From assembly GCA_031257135.1 (NCBI GenBank), contig JAIRPH010000025.1, positions 1 to 9,744 on the forward strand: 9,744 bases of DNA. The letters run 5' to 3'. The translations under genes and the position numbers were made by a program. This stretch comes from Spirochaetaceae bacterium (GTDB lineage Bacteria; Spirochaetota; Spirochaetia; Treponematales; Breznakiellaceae). The notes beneath the pieces are model-generated. The model did no database searches, was not told the DNA's origin, and saw nothing but the letters and a program-made list of their open reading frames with translations. This document shows, piece after piece, positions 1 through 5,536 of this stretch; positions within the stretch are counted from its first letter, which is position 1, and every line of letters starts with the position of its first letter.

Positions 1-291
1 ACGGAGTACAACTTAGCGGATGCGCTGGAGGTTGCCCGCGAGGAGGGCAGAGAGGATGTATGGGAAGAAGCGCGAGCGGAGATACGCCGGGCGCAGGCGC
101 AATGGCAGGCGGCGGAAGCTCAGCGGCAGGCGGAACGCCAACAGGCGGAAACCCAGCGGCAGGCGGATAAGCTACAGTTCGCCCGAAAGCTCATGCAAAA
201 AGGATGGGGCTATGCGGAAATTATCGAGACTACCGGCTTAGACGCTGAGGCGGTTACTGCTTTGTTTGGGGAAGCCGGTTTCCCATTATAG
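1..291 (+). CDS. Rpn/PD-(D/E)XK nuclease-family protein, C-terminal fragment
   Basis: Only the last 96 codons are in the window; the 5' end lies outside it. The frame reads from base 1 to a TAG at 289-291. It begins with an acidic, Glu/Arg-rich helix (EVAREEGREDVWEEARAEI), continues through a Gln/Ala/Arg-rich predicted coiled coil (about residues 29-60), and ends in a compact helical segment with KLMQKGWGYAEIIETTGL. This order, a charged EEGRE repeat followed by a 'KGxxxxEIxExTGL' tail, is typical of the C-termini of the Rpn (recombination-promoting nuclease, TIGR01784/PD-(D/E)XK transposase-like) family, which is often present in many copies in gut spirochaetes. The catalytic domain would be upstream and cannot be judged. 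The coiled coil carries an imperfect 33-bp duplication (121-153 and 154-186). The family call rests on the tail alone. Confidence 0.7.
   Translation, partial: TEYNLADALEVAREEGREDVWEEARAEIRRAQAQWQAAEAQRQAERQQAETQRQADKLQFARKLMQKGWGYAEIIETTGLDAEAVTALFGEAGFPL
121..186 (+). repeat. Imperfect 33-bp tandem duplication in the coiled coil
   Basis: CAGCGGCAGGCGGA occurs at 121-134 and again at 154-167, exactly 33 bp apart, so the coding frame is kept. The two 11-residue units read QRQAERQQAET and QRQADKLQFAR, and a weaker related stretch (QWQAAEA) precedes them at 100-120. Such in-frame repeats are a common source of length variation in Rpn-family tails. Confidence 0.6.
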
Positions 292-301
292 GTTTTGCCG
301 G

Positions 302-328
302 GCGGAGGCTTGGCGGAAAAGCCTCCGC
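302..328. terminator. Hairpin between convergent genes, possible bidirectional terminator
   Basis: GCGGAGGCTT (302-311) pairs perfectly with AAGCCTCCGC (319-328) across a 7-nt loop. It lies 10 bp after the stop of the Rpn-type gene and 41 bp after the stop of the minus-strand barrel gene, where a shared terminator is expected. Neither strand has a proper run of T directly after the stem, so it may be a weak or factor-assisted terminator, or a dispersed palindrome. Confidence 0.4.
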
Positions 329-369
329 AACTAAAACATAATCGTCTTAATCCTTTAAAAAAAGGCTGA

Positions 370-996
370 TTATAGCCAGAAATTCCAGAGCCACCCGAAG
401 CCTATGGCGTTTTGATACCTGCCGTCTGGGAGGACTACTCCTTTATACTTGAACTCAAGCCCGAAATCCTTATCCGCCATAACCGTAATGCCGAGATCGT
501 AGCCGATATTCAAACCGAACCAGGTATTCGGTATTATACTTACCGTACCGTATCCCAGTTCCAACACAAAATCCCCGAAAACTTTTATCCGTGCAGTAAC
601 CGGCAGTACAAAACCGGCTTGAACGGTGAAGCCCGCAAATCCCGGAAAACCCAAAGAATCCCCGAAAAGCCCGCCGATCTCAAATCCTAGCCCTACCGAC
701 ATAAAAGGCAAAAAAGACCAATGTAGCGTAAAGAACTCCTCGCTTATCCCCTGTTTGCCGGAAACCAGCAGAAAAGAAAGGGTCGATAAGATAAAATCTT
801 TCCGCGCCGCCAGAGGTTTACCCCATTGGAAGTATCTAAGCATCAGGTCAAGGGGCGAAGCCTTTGTTTCAGGCTGTGCCGGCGTTTCCGCTTCGTCAAT
901 ACTAACCGGAGACTCCGCCTCAACGGTATCATCCTGAGCGAAAACCGCGCCCCCCCAAAAAAGCAGAACTACGAGAAAAGCCGGTTTCAGAGCCAG
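370..996 (-). CDS. Small outer-membrane beta-barrel protein, likely CTG start
   Basis: I do not recognise a named family. The protein is rich in alternating hydrophobic and aromatic strands with Gly turns (for example FMSVGLGFEIGG, FAGFTVQAGFV) and ends in WNFWL, as outer-membrane barrels do. The first ATG in frame (843) has no Shine-Dalgarno and gives no signal peptide. The same frame upstream, however, encodes a signal peptide: MALKPAFLVVLLFW, then GGAVFA cleaved before QDD. An in-frame TGA at 1002-1000 closes the frame, and no ATG, GTG or TTG lies between it and 843. The best start is CTG at 996-994, 8 nt after AGGG (1008-1005), giving 208 aa. CTG at 990-988, which overlaps the upstream stop as CTGA, is the alternative. 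The mature N-terminus is an acidic, Pro-rich linker of about 30 residues. It is cotranscribed and probably translationally coupled with the gene above it. Cargo or function is unknown. Confidence 0.72.
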   Translation of the reverse strand: MALKPAFLVVLLFWGGAVFAQDDTVEAESPVSIDEAETPAQPETKASPLDLMLRYFQWGKPLAARKDFILSTLSFLLVSGKQGISEEFFTLHWSFLPFMSVGLGFEIGGLFGDSLGFPGFAGFTVQAGFVLPVTARIKVFGDFVLELGYGTVSIIPNTWFGLNIGYDLGITVMADKDFGLEFKYKGVVLPDGRYQNAIGFGWLWNFWL

Positions 997-2171
997 AATT
1001 CATACCCTATGGTAAGATTCAGACCGTGACGCCTAAACAGGGCGCGGTCATTCAGGATGCAAATCTCGTTGAAATCATACATATATCGTCCATCAAGCAC
1101 AATATGCCCAGGACCAACCTGTATTCCTATGGTTATACCGCCTAGAATTCCATAACTGCTCATAAAGTTAATGGTCTTTTCTATATCGTAATCCTTTTCT
1201 GACGAGTTATCGCCGATGGTCAGCGGAGTCAGGGGAATGGAAATATAAGGTCCGGCGAAGAGGCTTATTCCGCCTATCCCCATGCGGAGCAGGAGCGGCA
1301 CATCGAGAGACATATACGAAAACTTCAGATCATCCGAGGAGGAGGAGCCGGTTAAAGACATACCGTTATTGAAAACCAGATTTCCCTCCATCTGAAACCC
1401 TAAAAGCGTCTTCCGGCTGTTGCTTCCGAAATAAAACGAAAGTTCTCCTCCCAGATGGGAGGTCTCGGCTTTTTCAAAGTTCTTGGCATAGCCGTCATTG
1501 AGTTCGTTAAACATGAACGTCAGCCCGCCCCGGACTCCCAAAATGAACGCGGTGTCCCGCGGAGCCGCGAACTGCCGCCGTTCCAAGTCCCTCTGCCGGC
1601 GTTCCGCTTCTTTCCGGCGATCTTCTTCGGCTTTACGCTTAGACTCTTCGGCTTTGCGCTGTTCTTCCTCTTGCTTGTCTTTTTCGGTAAGCCCTAACAA
1701 GAGATCGAGCTTTGCGTCTTTTTTGATCTCGGAATGATAGGAGGCTTCAACCACCGCGGTTTGTACGTTAATGACTTTTATGCTGAATCCATACAATACC
1801 GCGTCAAACCTGCCGGAAACGATGGACTGCGCGCCGTACTGCTTTCCCATGGCTTGCATTTCCTCGTCGCTGACGTCTCCCGAATACTGATAATCCATCT
1901 CTTTTCTGATTAGGTTAAGGTCCTTCCGCTCGATTACGATAAGTTTCTTACCGTTTATCAGGTTATTTGTAAGCTGTTCCAGCACATACTCGGAAAGCGT
2001 TTCGGTAGGCGCGCTGAAATTGAACACAATAATCCGCGTATTCACGCCCAATTCGCGCTCAATCCGCTTTTGCGCGTCCTGAATGGCTTTGTCAATAGCA
2101 ATTTTCTGCTGACTTACAAGGGTCGCCGCGCTCAGAATCATAAAGCAGAAGCCCCATAACAGTTTTTTCAT
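987..2171 (-). CDS. CsgG/LpoB-like domain fused to outer-membrane beta-barrel
   Basis: This 394-aa protein has a clear signal peptide (MKKLLWGFCFMILSAATLVS, then QQ). Residues about 28-147 resemble the CsgG/LpoB/FlgT-type fold found in periplasmic lipoproteins: IIVFNFS, then EYVLEQLTNNLINGKKLIVIER, then MGKQYGAQSIVSGRFD. No lipobox Cys is visible at the cleavage site. Residues about 165-200 form a highly charged Lys/Glu/Arg helix. Residues about 207-394 are a predicted outer-membrane beta-barrel (LGVRGGLTFMF; LFAGPYISIPL; LNLTIGYEFWL), ending in the same FWL as its downstream neighbour. Start ATG 2171 follows AAGGAGGT (2184-2177) at 5 nt. Its stop overlaps the proposed CTG start of the next gene. 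The layout suggests an envelope protein with a periplasmic domain joined to a membrane pore or anchor. The exact function is not known. Confidence 0.78.
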   Translation of the reverse strand: MKKLLWGFCFMILSAATLVSQQKIAIDKAIQDAQKRIERELGVNTRIIVFNFSAPTETLSEYVLEQLTNNLINGKKLIVIERKDLNLIRKEMDYQYSGDVSDEEMQAMGKQYGAQSIVSGRFDAVLYGFSIKVINVQTAVVEASYHSEIKKDAKLDLLLGLTEKDKQEEEQRKAEESKRKAEEDRRKEAERRQRDLERRQFAAPRDTAFILGVRGGLTFMFNELNDGYAKNFEKAETSHLGGELSFYFGSNSRKTLLGFQMEGNLVFNNGMSLTGSSSSDDLKFSYMSLDVPLLLRMGIGGISLFAGPYISIPLTPLTIGDNSSEKDYDIEKTINFMSSYGILGGITIGIQVGPGHIVLDGRYMYDFNEICILNDRALFRRHGLNLTIGYEFWL

Positions 2172-2192
2172 TGATAACCTCCTTACTTACGC

Positions 2193-2225
2193 TGAAACCA
2201 TAGCACACAACCGGGATAGTTTCAA
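2193..2225 (-). promoter_or_regulatory. Sigma-70-type promoter of the envelope gene pair, with dyad
   Basis: On the minus strand, TTGAAA (2225-2220), a 17-bp spacer and TATGGT (2202-2197) match the -35/-10 consensus, with an extended TGTGC before the -10. The promoter begins at the stop codon of the last Rrf2 gene, so the envelope pair can be transcribed independently of the met operon. TGAAACTAT and ATGGTTTCA (2224-2216 and 2201-2193) form an imperfect inverted repeat (8 of 9) enclosing the promoter elements, a possible operator. Confidence 0.55.
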
Positions 2226-2226
2226 C

Positions 2227-2655
2227 CTAAATAAAATACATATACGATTCGTCAGGGTCCACGGTGCCGAGAATTGAAGCCAGAGTCTTCCGGTCTACCA
2301 CCGCGGCGATGCGCTCGTTCAGCCGGTCGAAGACGGTGAGCCTGATACAACGCTGAAGTCTGGTTTCGGGCTTCAGCGGAGGGTCTACCACCAGCATATC
2401 TCCCTCAAGCTCCCGAAGAGCGTCGCCTATGATAATCTCCTCCGGAGACTTAGCCAGCGTGTAGCCCCCGGACGCGCCCTTCACGGAACGAATGAATCCC
2501 GCCCGGCGCAGAATTACCGCCACCTGCTCAAGATACCGGACGGATATAGACTGCCGTTCCGCTACCCGCGCAAGGGATACATGAGGTTCCTGTATATACT
2601 CGGCTAAGTCGATTAAGAGCCGTATGCCGTAGCGTCCCCGGGTTGAAATCTTCAT
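2227..2655 (-). CDS. Rrf2-family transcriptional regulator lacking Fe-S cysteines
   Basis: This 142-aa protein has the standard Rrf2 layout. The N-terminal winged helix-turn-helix starts MKISTRGRYGIRLLIDLA; the recognition region is ISVRYLEQVAVILRRAGFI (about 37-55), followed by the wing VKGASGGYTLAKSP and a dimerisation helix. The three-cysteine cluster loop of IscR/NsrR is missing: the only Cys is Cys103. It therefore more closely resembles cluster-free members such as CymR, the cysteine-metabolism repressor of Bacillus, though orthology cannot be shown here. The ATG overlaps the stop of the preceding Rrf2 gene (ATGA, 2655-2652) and has GGAG at 2667-2664, so the two are translationally coupled. 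It is the last gene of the met operon. It may form homodimers, or conceivably heterodimers with its neighbour. Confidence 0.9.
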   Translation of the reverse strand: MKISTRGRYGIRLLIDLAEYIQEPHVSLARVAERQSISVRYLEQVAVILRRAGFIRSVKGASGGYTLAKSPEEIIIGDALRELEGDMLVVDPPLKPETRLQRCIRLTVFDRLNERIAAVVDRKTLASILGTVDPDESYMYFI

Positions 2656-3083
2656 ATCGCGTACTCCAGTTTGTCAAGCGCGTAATAGGCTTCTACTAAA
2701 TCTTTTAAAGTTATCGAATCTACGCATTTAGTTATTTCTTTATATAACTCGCTCCAAGTATGCCGGGAAATACAGTCCGCCTGAGCCGGACAGACTTTTG
2801 AATGTACGCACTCTACCGGCTCTATGGAACCTTCTACGGTACGAAGAATTTTTCCGACGGTTATCGTATCAGGATGCCCCCCGAGGGTATACCCTCCTTG
2901 AGGACCACGAATACCCCTGATGATGCCGGTTTTCCGCAGAGGAATGAACAACTGTTCCAAATAGCCGTCAGATATGCCGGTATTTTCGGCAATAGTTCTC
3001 GTGCTGGAGTACTCTCCGCTGGGAAGCAGAGCCATATACAATAAGGCTTCCAAAGAATACCGCCCTTTGGTTGAAATCCTCAT
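2652..3083 (-). CDS. IscR-like Rrf2 regulator, predicted [2Fe-2S] protein
   Basis: This is a 143-aa Rrf2 regulator. The start is ATG 3083, preceded by AAGGAGG with 5 nt spacing. A longer reading from 3110 would add nine residues without a good ribosome site. The DNA-binding domain reads MRISTKGRYSLEALLYMAL, then GISDGYLEQLFIPLRKTGI, then the wing RGPQGGYTLG. Glu43, which in E. coli IscR influences site choice, is kept. Cysteines sit at 92, 98 and 104 (Cys-X5-Cys-X5-Cys), the same numbering as the cluster ligands of IscR. The fourth IscR ligand, His107, is Arg here, with His at 108, so ligation may differ slightly. It probably senses Fe-S or redox/NO state, or sulfur supply. It lies 14 nt after the MetI-like gene and overlaps the second Rrf2 gene. 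No isc/suf genes are in the window, so the role is inferred as control of this operon. Confidence 0.9.
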   Translation of the reverse strand: MRISTKGRYSLEALLYMALLPSGEYSSTRTIAENTGISDGYLEQLFIPLRKTGIIRGIRGPQGGYTLGGHPDTITVGKILRTVEGSIEPVECVHSKVCPAQADCISRHTWSELYKEITKCVDSITLKDLVEAYYALDKLEYAI

Positions 3084-3097
3084 GGGTTCCTCCTTCG

Positions 3098-4249
3098 CTA
3101 CGGACCGCAATGCCGGAACGCGGCGTCTAAGTCCGCAATCAGGTCGTCTCCGTCCTCGATGCCTACGGATAAGCGCAGTAGCCTGCTGTTGACTCCCGCG
3201 GAAAGCCGCATGGCTTCCGGGATAGCCCCGTGGGTCTGTACAAGCGGATAGGTTATAAGCGATTCAACCCCGCCTAAGCTCTCGGCAAAAAGAATCAGCG
3301 AAACGTTTTTCAGGAGTATCGGCGCGTCGGCAGGGTCCTTCACATAAAACGAGATCATGCCGCCAAAGCCGCAGGCTTGAGAACAAGAAAGCCCGTATTG
3401 GGGATGATCCTCAAAGCCCGTAAAAAATACCTTATCCACCCGCTTATGGTTCCGAAGCCATCGGGCGATCCGCATCGCGTTTTCTTCGCACCGCTTCATC
3501 CTAATCCCGAGGGTTTTGACGCCTCGAAGGGTAAGCCACGCGTCGAACGGAGCAAGACTCGCGCCTTCGCTTTTCTGAGCGTTCCGCAGAGGCTCTTCCA
3601 AATCCTCCCGGCTGTGGACGATAAATCCGGAAAGGGCGTCATTATGCCCGGCAAGGTATTTGGTCCCGCTGTGCGTTACCATATCCGCCCCGCAATCCAG
3701 CGGATTTTGGAAATACGGCGAAAGAAAGGTATTGTCTACGATGAGGTCCCCGCCGCGTTTATGGATAAGTTCGGCGCATCGCCGGATATCCGTTACTTTC
3801 ATCATGGGATTTGAGGGGGTTTCGACGAAAATCGCCTTCGTTTCAGGACGAACCGCGGCTTCAACCGCTGAAACATTACTGGTATCAACCCACGAAAAGG
3901 CAAAACCGTACCGCTCATAATACTCCGTGAAAAGCCGGTACGTGCCTCCATAGAGGTCTTCAGACACTACGAGGTGATCCCCCGGTTTATAGACCTTTAT
4001 AATAGAAGAAATAGCCCCCATGCCCGTAGCGAAAGCAAGCCCGAACCGGCCGTGTTCCAGCAGAGCTATGGTTTTTTCAAGCTCGGTTCTCGTAGGATTG
4101 ATTACTCTGGAATAATCAAAACCAGTAGATTGATAAAGCCCGGGATGTCTAAAAGTGGAACTCTGATAAATCGGGGTGCTTATCGCGCCGGTATGAGGTT
4201 CAAAAAGGCTTGCCCCCCGAACCGTAAGGGTGTCTTTTCCAAAAGCCAT
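3098..4249 (-). CDS. metI: MetI-like PLP enzyme: cystathionine gamma-synthase / O-acetylhomoserine thiolyase
   Basis: This 383-aa cytosolic protein is a full-length Cys/Met-metabolism PLP-dependent enzyme. Landmarks are the N-terminal STPIYQSSTFRH, Tyr46-Ser-Arg (FDYSR) for phosphate and substrate binding, SEDLYGGTYR (96-105), ETPSNP (143-148), IVDNTF (170-175) with the Asp that pairs with the PLP ring nitrogen, and HSGTKYLAGH with the PLP lysine at 197. The C-terminal ESLGGVESLITYP is the family signature. Recalled features of Bacillus MetI (FRH...STGFDY, and FAESLGGVES) match better than MetC. The likely reaction joins an activated homoserine to cysteine, or to sulfide, on the way to methionine. 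Start ATG 4249 has AGGAGG 4 nt upstream, and the SD overlaps the stop of the preceding gene. Substrate choice within this family (MetB, MetI, MccB) cannot be fixed by motif alone. Confidence 0.88.
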   Translation of the reverse strand: MAFGKDTLTVRGASLFEPHTGAISTPIYQSSTFRHPGLYQSTGFDYSRVINPTRTELEKTIALLEHGRFGLAFATGMGAISSIIKVYKPGDHLVVSEDLYGGTYRLFTEYYERYGFAFSWVDTSNVSAVEAAVRPETKAIFVETPSNPMMKVTDIRRCAELIHKRGGDLIVDNTFLSPYFQNPLDCGADMVTHSGTKYLAGHNDALSGFIVHSREDLEEPLRNAQKSEGASLAPFDAWLTLRGVKTLGIRMKRCEENAMRIARWLRNHKRVDKVFFTGFEDHPQYGLSCSQACGFGGMISFYVKDPADAPILLKNVSLILFAESLGGVESLITYPLVQTHGAIPEAMRLSAGVNSRLLRLSVGIEDGDDLIADLDAAFRHCGP

Positions 4250-4257
4250 AACGCCTC

Positions 4258-5391
4258 CTAACTCAGAGCCGCGTCAAAATCCGCCATAAGGTCTTCTACG
4301 TCCTCAAGACCCACGGAAATCCGAATCAGCGTATCCGCGATGCCCAGCCGCGCCCGCTCTTGCGGCGGCACAGAGGCGTGGCTCATCTTCGCCGGATAAG
4401 ACGCGATGGTTTCCACCCCGCCGAGACTCACCGCGGCGGCGGCAAGCTCAACCTTCCCTAAAAAGCGGATCGCCGATTCTGCCGTCTTGGTCTTAAAAGA
4501 TAATACCGCGCCGGGTCCGTCCGCTTGAGCCTCGTGAATAGTCCGTCCCGGATGTCCTTCAAGTCCGGGATAGAACACTTCCGCCACCTGCTTATGCTCC
4601 GACAGCCACGCCGCCAGTTTCCGCGCCGAAGCCTGTTGCGCTTCCATGCGAACCTTGAGGGTCTTGATCCCCCGCAGGATCAGCCACACGTCCCAAGGAC
4701 CCGGCACCGCGCCGAAACCGTTCTGCACCGCATAGACCTGCTTCCCCAGTTCCTCGGTTTTGGTTACGGCTAAACCGGAGATCGCGTCGCTATGTCCTCC
4801 GAGGAATTTCGTCGCCGAGTGAACCGCAATATCCGCTCCGAGCGCGAGAGGCTGTTGAAGGTAGGGGGTCATAAAGGTATTATCCACGATAGAAAGCAGT
4901 CCCGCTTCCTTAGCGATTCCGATGCACCTTTTGAGATCGGTAATTTTGAGGAGCGGATTCGACGGCGTTTCAAGGAATACCGCTTTCGTATTGGGCTTGA
5001 TCGCCTGCCGGATTGCTTCCGGGTCCGCGGCGTCAACCGCGGTAGCTTCAAGCCCCCAGCGTTTATAGAAGGTGTTGAGGATTCGCCAGCTTCCGCCGTA
5101 GATGTCTTCCGCGGTAACGATATGATCTCCTGCGGAAAAGATTCCCAATACCGAGGAAACCGCGGCTATACCGCTTCCGAACGCGTAGCCTTTCGAGCCG
5201 CCTTCTAGGACTGCGATAGTTTCTTCCAAGGCTTTTCTCGTAGGATTGCCGGATCGGGCGTAATCATATTCCTGAGGCTTCGATACATCTCTCTGATCAA
5301 AAGTGGACGTTTGGACAACCGGCACTCCCAGCGCGCCGGTTACAGGATCGGCGTCGTGTCCGTTGTGTATAAGTAAGGTCCCTCGTTTCAT
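4258..5391 (-). CDS. metC: MetC-like PLP enzyme: cystathionine beta-lyase
   Basis: This 377-aa protein is the second Cys/Met-metabolism PLP enzyme and the first gene of the operon. The start ATG 5391 has AGGAG 6 nt upstream; the longer reading from 5436 would begin before the -10 box of the promoter and is rejected. Motifs: VPVVQTSTFDQ, YDYARSGNPTR (42-52), AEDIYGGSWR, ETPSNPLLKI (141-150), IVDNTFMTPYLQQPL with the PLP-nitrogen Asp170, HSATKFLGGH with PLP Lys195, and AVSLGGVETIASYPAKMSHASVP near the end. The pattern recalls Bacillus MetC: a DNTFMTP stretch, an SVGLED-type tail and SHASVP. The expected reaction is cystathionine to homocysteine, pyruvate and ammonia; some relatives cleave cysteine or homocysteine instead. 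Paired with the MetI-like gene 8 nt downstream it would complete transsulfuration from cysteine to homocysteine. Confidence 0.88.
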   Translation of the reverse strand: MKRGTLLIHNGHDADPVTGALGVPVVQTSTFDQRDVSKPQEYDYARSGNPTRKALEETIAVLEGGSKGYAFGSGIAAVSSVLGIFSAGDHIVTAEDIYGGSWRILNTFYKRWGLEATAVDAADPEAIRQAIKPNTKAVFLETPSNPLLKITDLKRCIGIAKEAGLLSIVDNTFMTPYLQQPLALGADIAVHSATKFLGGHSDAISGLAVTKTEELGKQVYAVQNGFGAVPGPWDVWLILRGIKTLKVRMEAQQASARKLAAWLSEHKQVAEVFYPGLEGHPGRTIHEAQADGPGAVLSFKTKTAESAIRFLGKVELAAAAVSLGGVETIASYPAKMSHASVPPQERARLGIADTLIRISVGLEDVEDLMADFDAALS

Positions 5392-5406
5392 GTAGTTCTC
5401 CTGGTT

Positions 5407-5429
5407 TATCCTAGCTAAATTGTAGGATA
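5407..5429. promoter_or_regulatory. Perfect 7-9-7 inverted repeat over the metC -10 box, candidate operator
   Basis: TATCCTA (5407-5413) and TAGGATA (5423-5429) are perfect inverted copies separated by 9 bp. The arm centres are 16 bp apart, about one and a half helical turns. The element covers the -10 hexamer and the predicted start of the minus-strand met operon, a position where a bound dimer would block transcription. The two Rrf2 regulators of the same operon, or the divergent GntR protein, are the obvious candidate binders. This is inference from position. Confidence 0.5.
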
Positions 5430-5447
5430 TGAACAAGAATACATCAA
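5419..5447 (-). promoter_or_regulatory. Sigma-70-type promoter of the metC-metI-rrf2-rrf2 operon
   Basis: On the minus strand, TTGATG (5447-5442), exactly 17 bp, then TACAAT (5424-5419), close to consensus. Transcription should begin near 5412, leaving a leader of about 20 nt before the metC ATG. That is too short for an S-box, T-box or other riboswitch. Confidence 0.7.
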
Positions 5448-5490
5448 GCGGGACAGGAGGATTCGGCGTTTTTTTATTGAAAAACCGCTC

Positions 5491-5519
5491 TTGACAATTT
5501 TTTTGCTATGTTCTACTTT
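5491..5519 (+). promoter_or_regulatory. Sigma-70-type promoter of the GntR-family gene
   Basis: A consensus -35 TTGACA (5491-5496), a 17-bp AT-rich spacer and TACTTT (5514-5519). The predicted start near 5526 leaves about 11 nt of leader. No convincing Shine-Dalgarno precedes the ATG at 5537, so translation may be nearly leaderless. The palindrome TTTGCAAA (5520-5527) lies at the transcription start and could serve autoregulation, but is short. Confidence 0.65.
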
Positions 5520-5536
5520 TTTGCAAAGCAGTTTTT

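Noticed and set aside
1498..1737. Plus-strand ORFs opposite the charged helix of the 2171 gene
   Set aside because: They are low-complexity mirror images of the K/E/R-rich coding region, without ribosome sites or recognisable domains.
3084..3110. Nine-residue longer Rrf2 start at 3110
   Set aside because: It would overlap the MetI-like gene and lacks a ribosome site; ATG 3083 follows AAGGAGG and gives the conserved MRISTKGRYS start with IscR-like numbering.
5392..5412. S-box or T-box riboswitch ahead of the met operon
   Set aside because: The predicted leader is only about 20 nt, far too short for either structure.
5392..5436. MetC start at ATG 5436
   Set aside because: It lies upstream of the -10 box of a near-consensus promoter and has no ribosome site; ATG 5391 has AGGAG at 6 nt and gives the normal family N-terminus.
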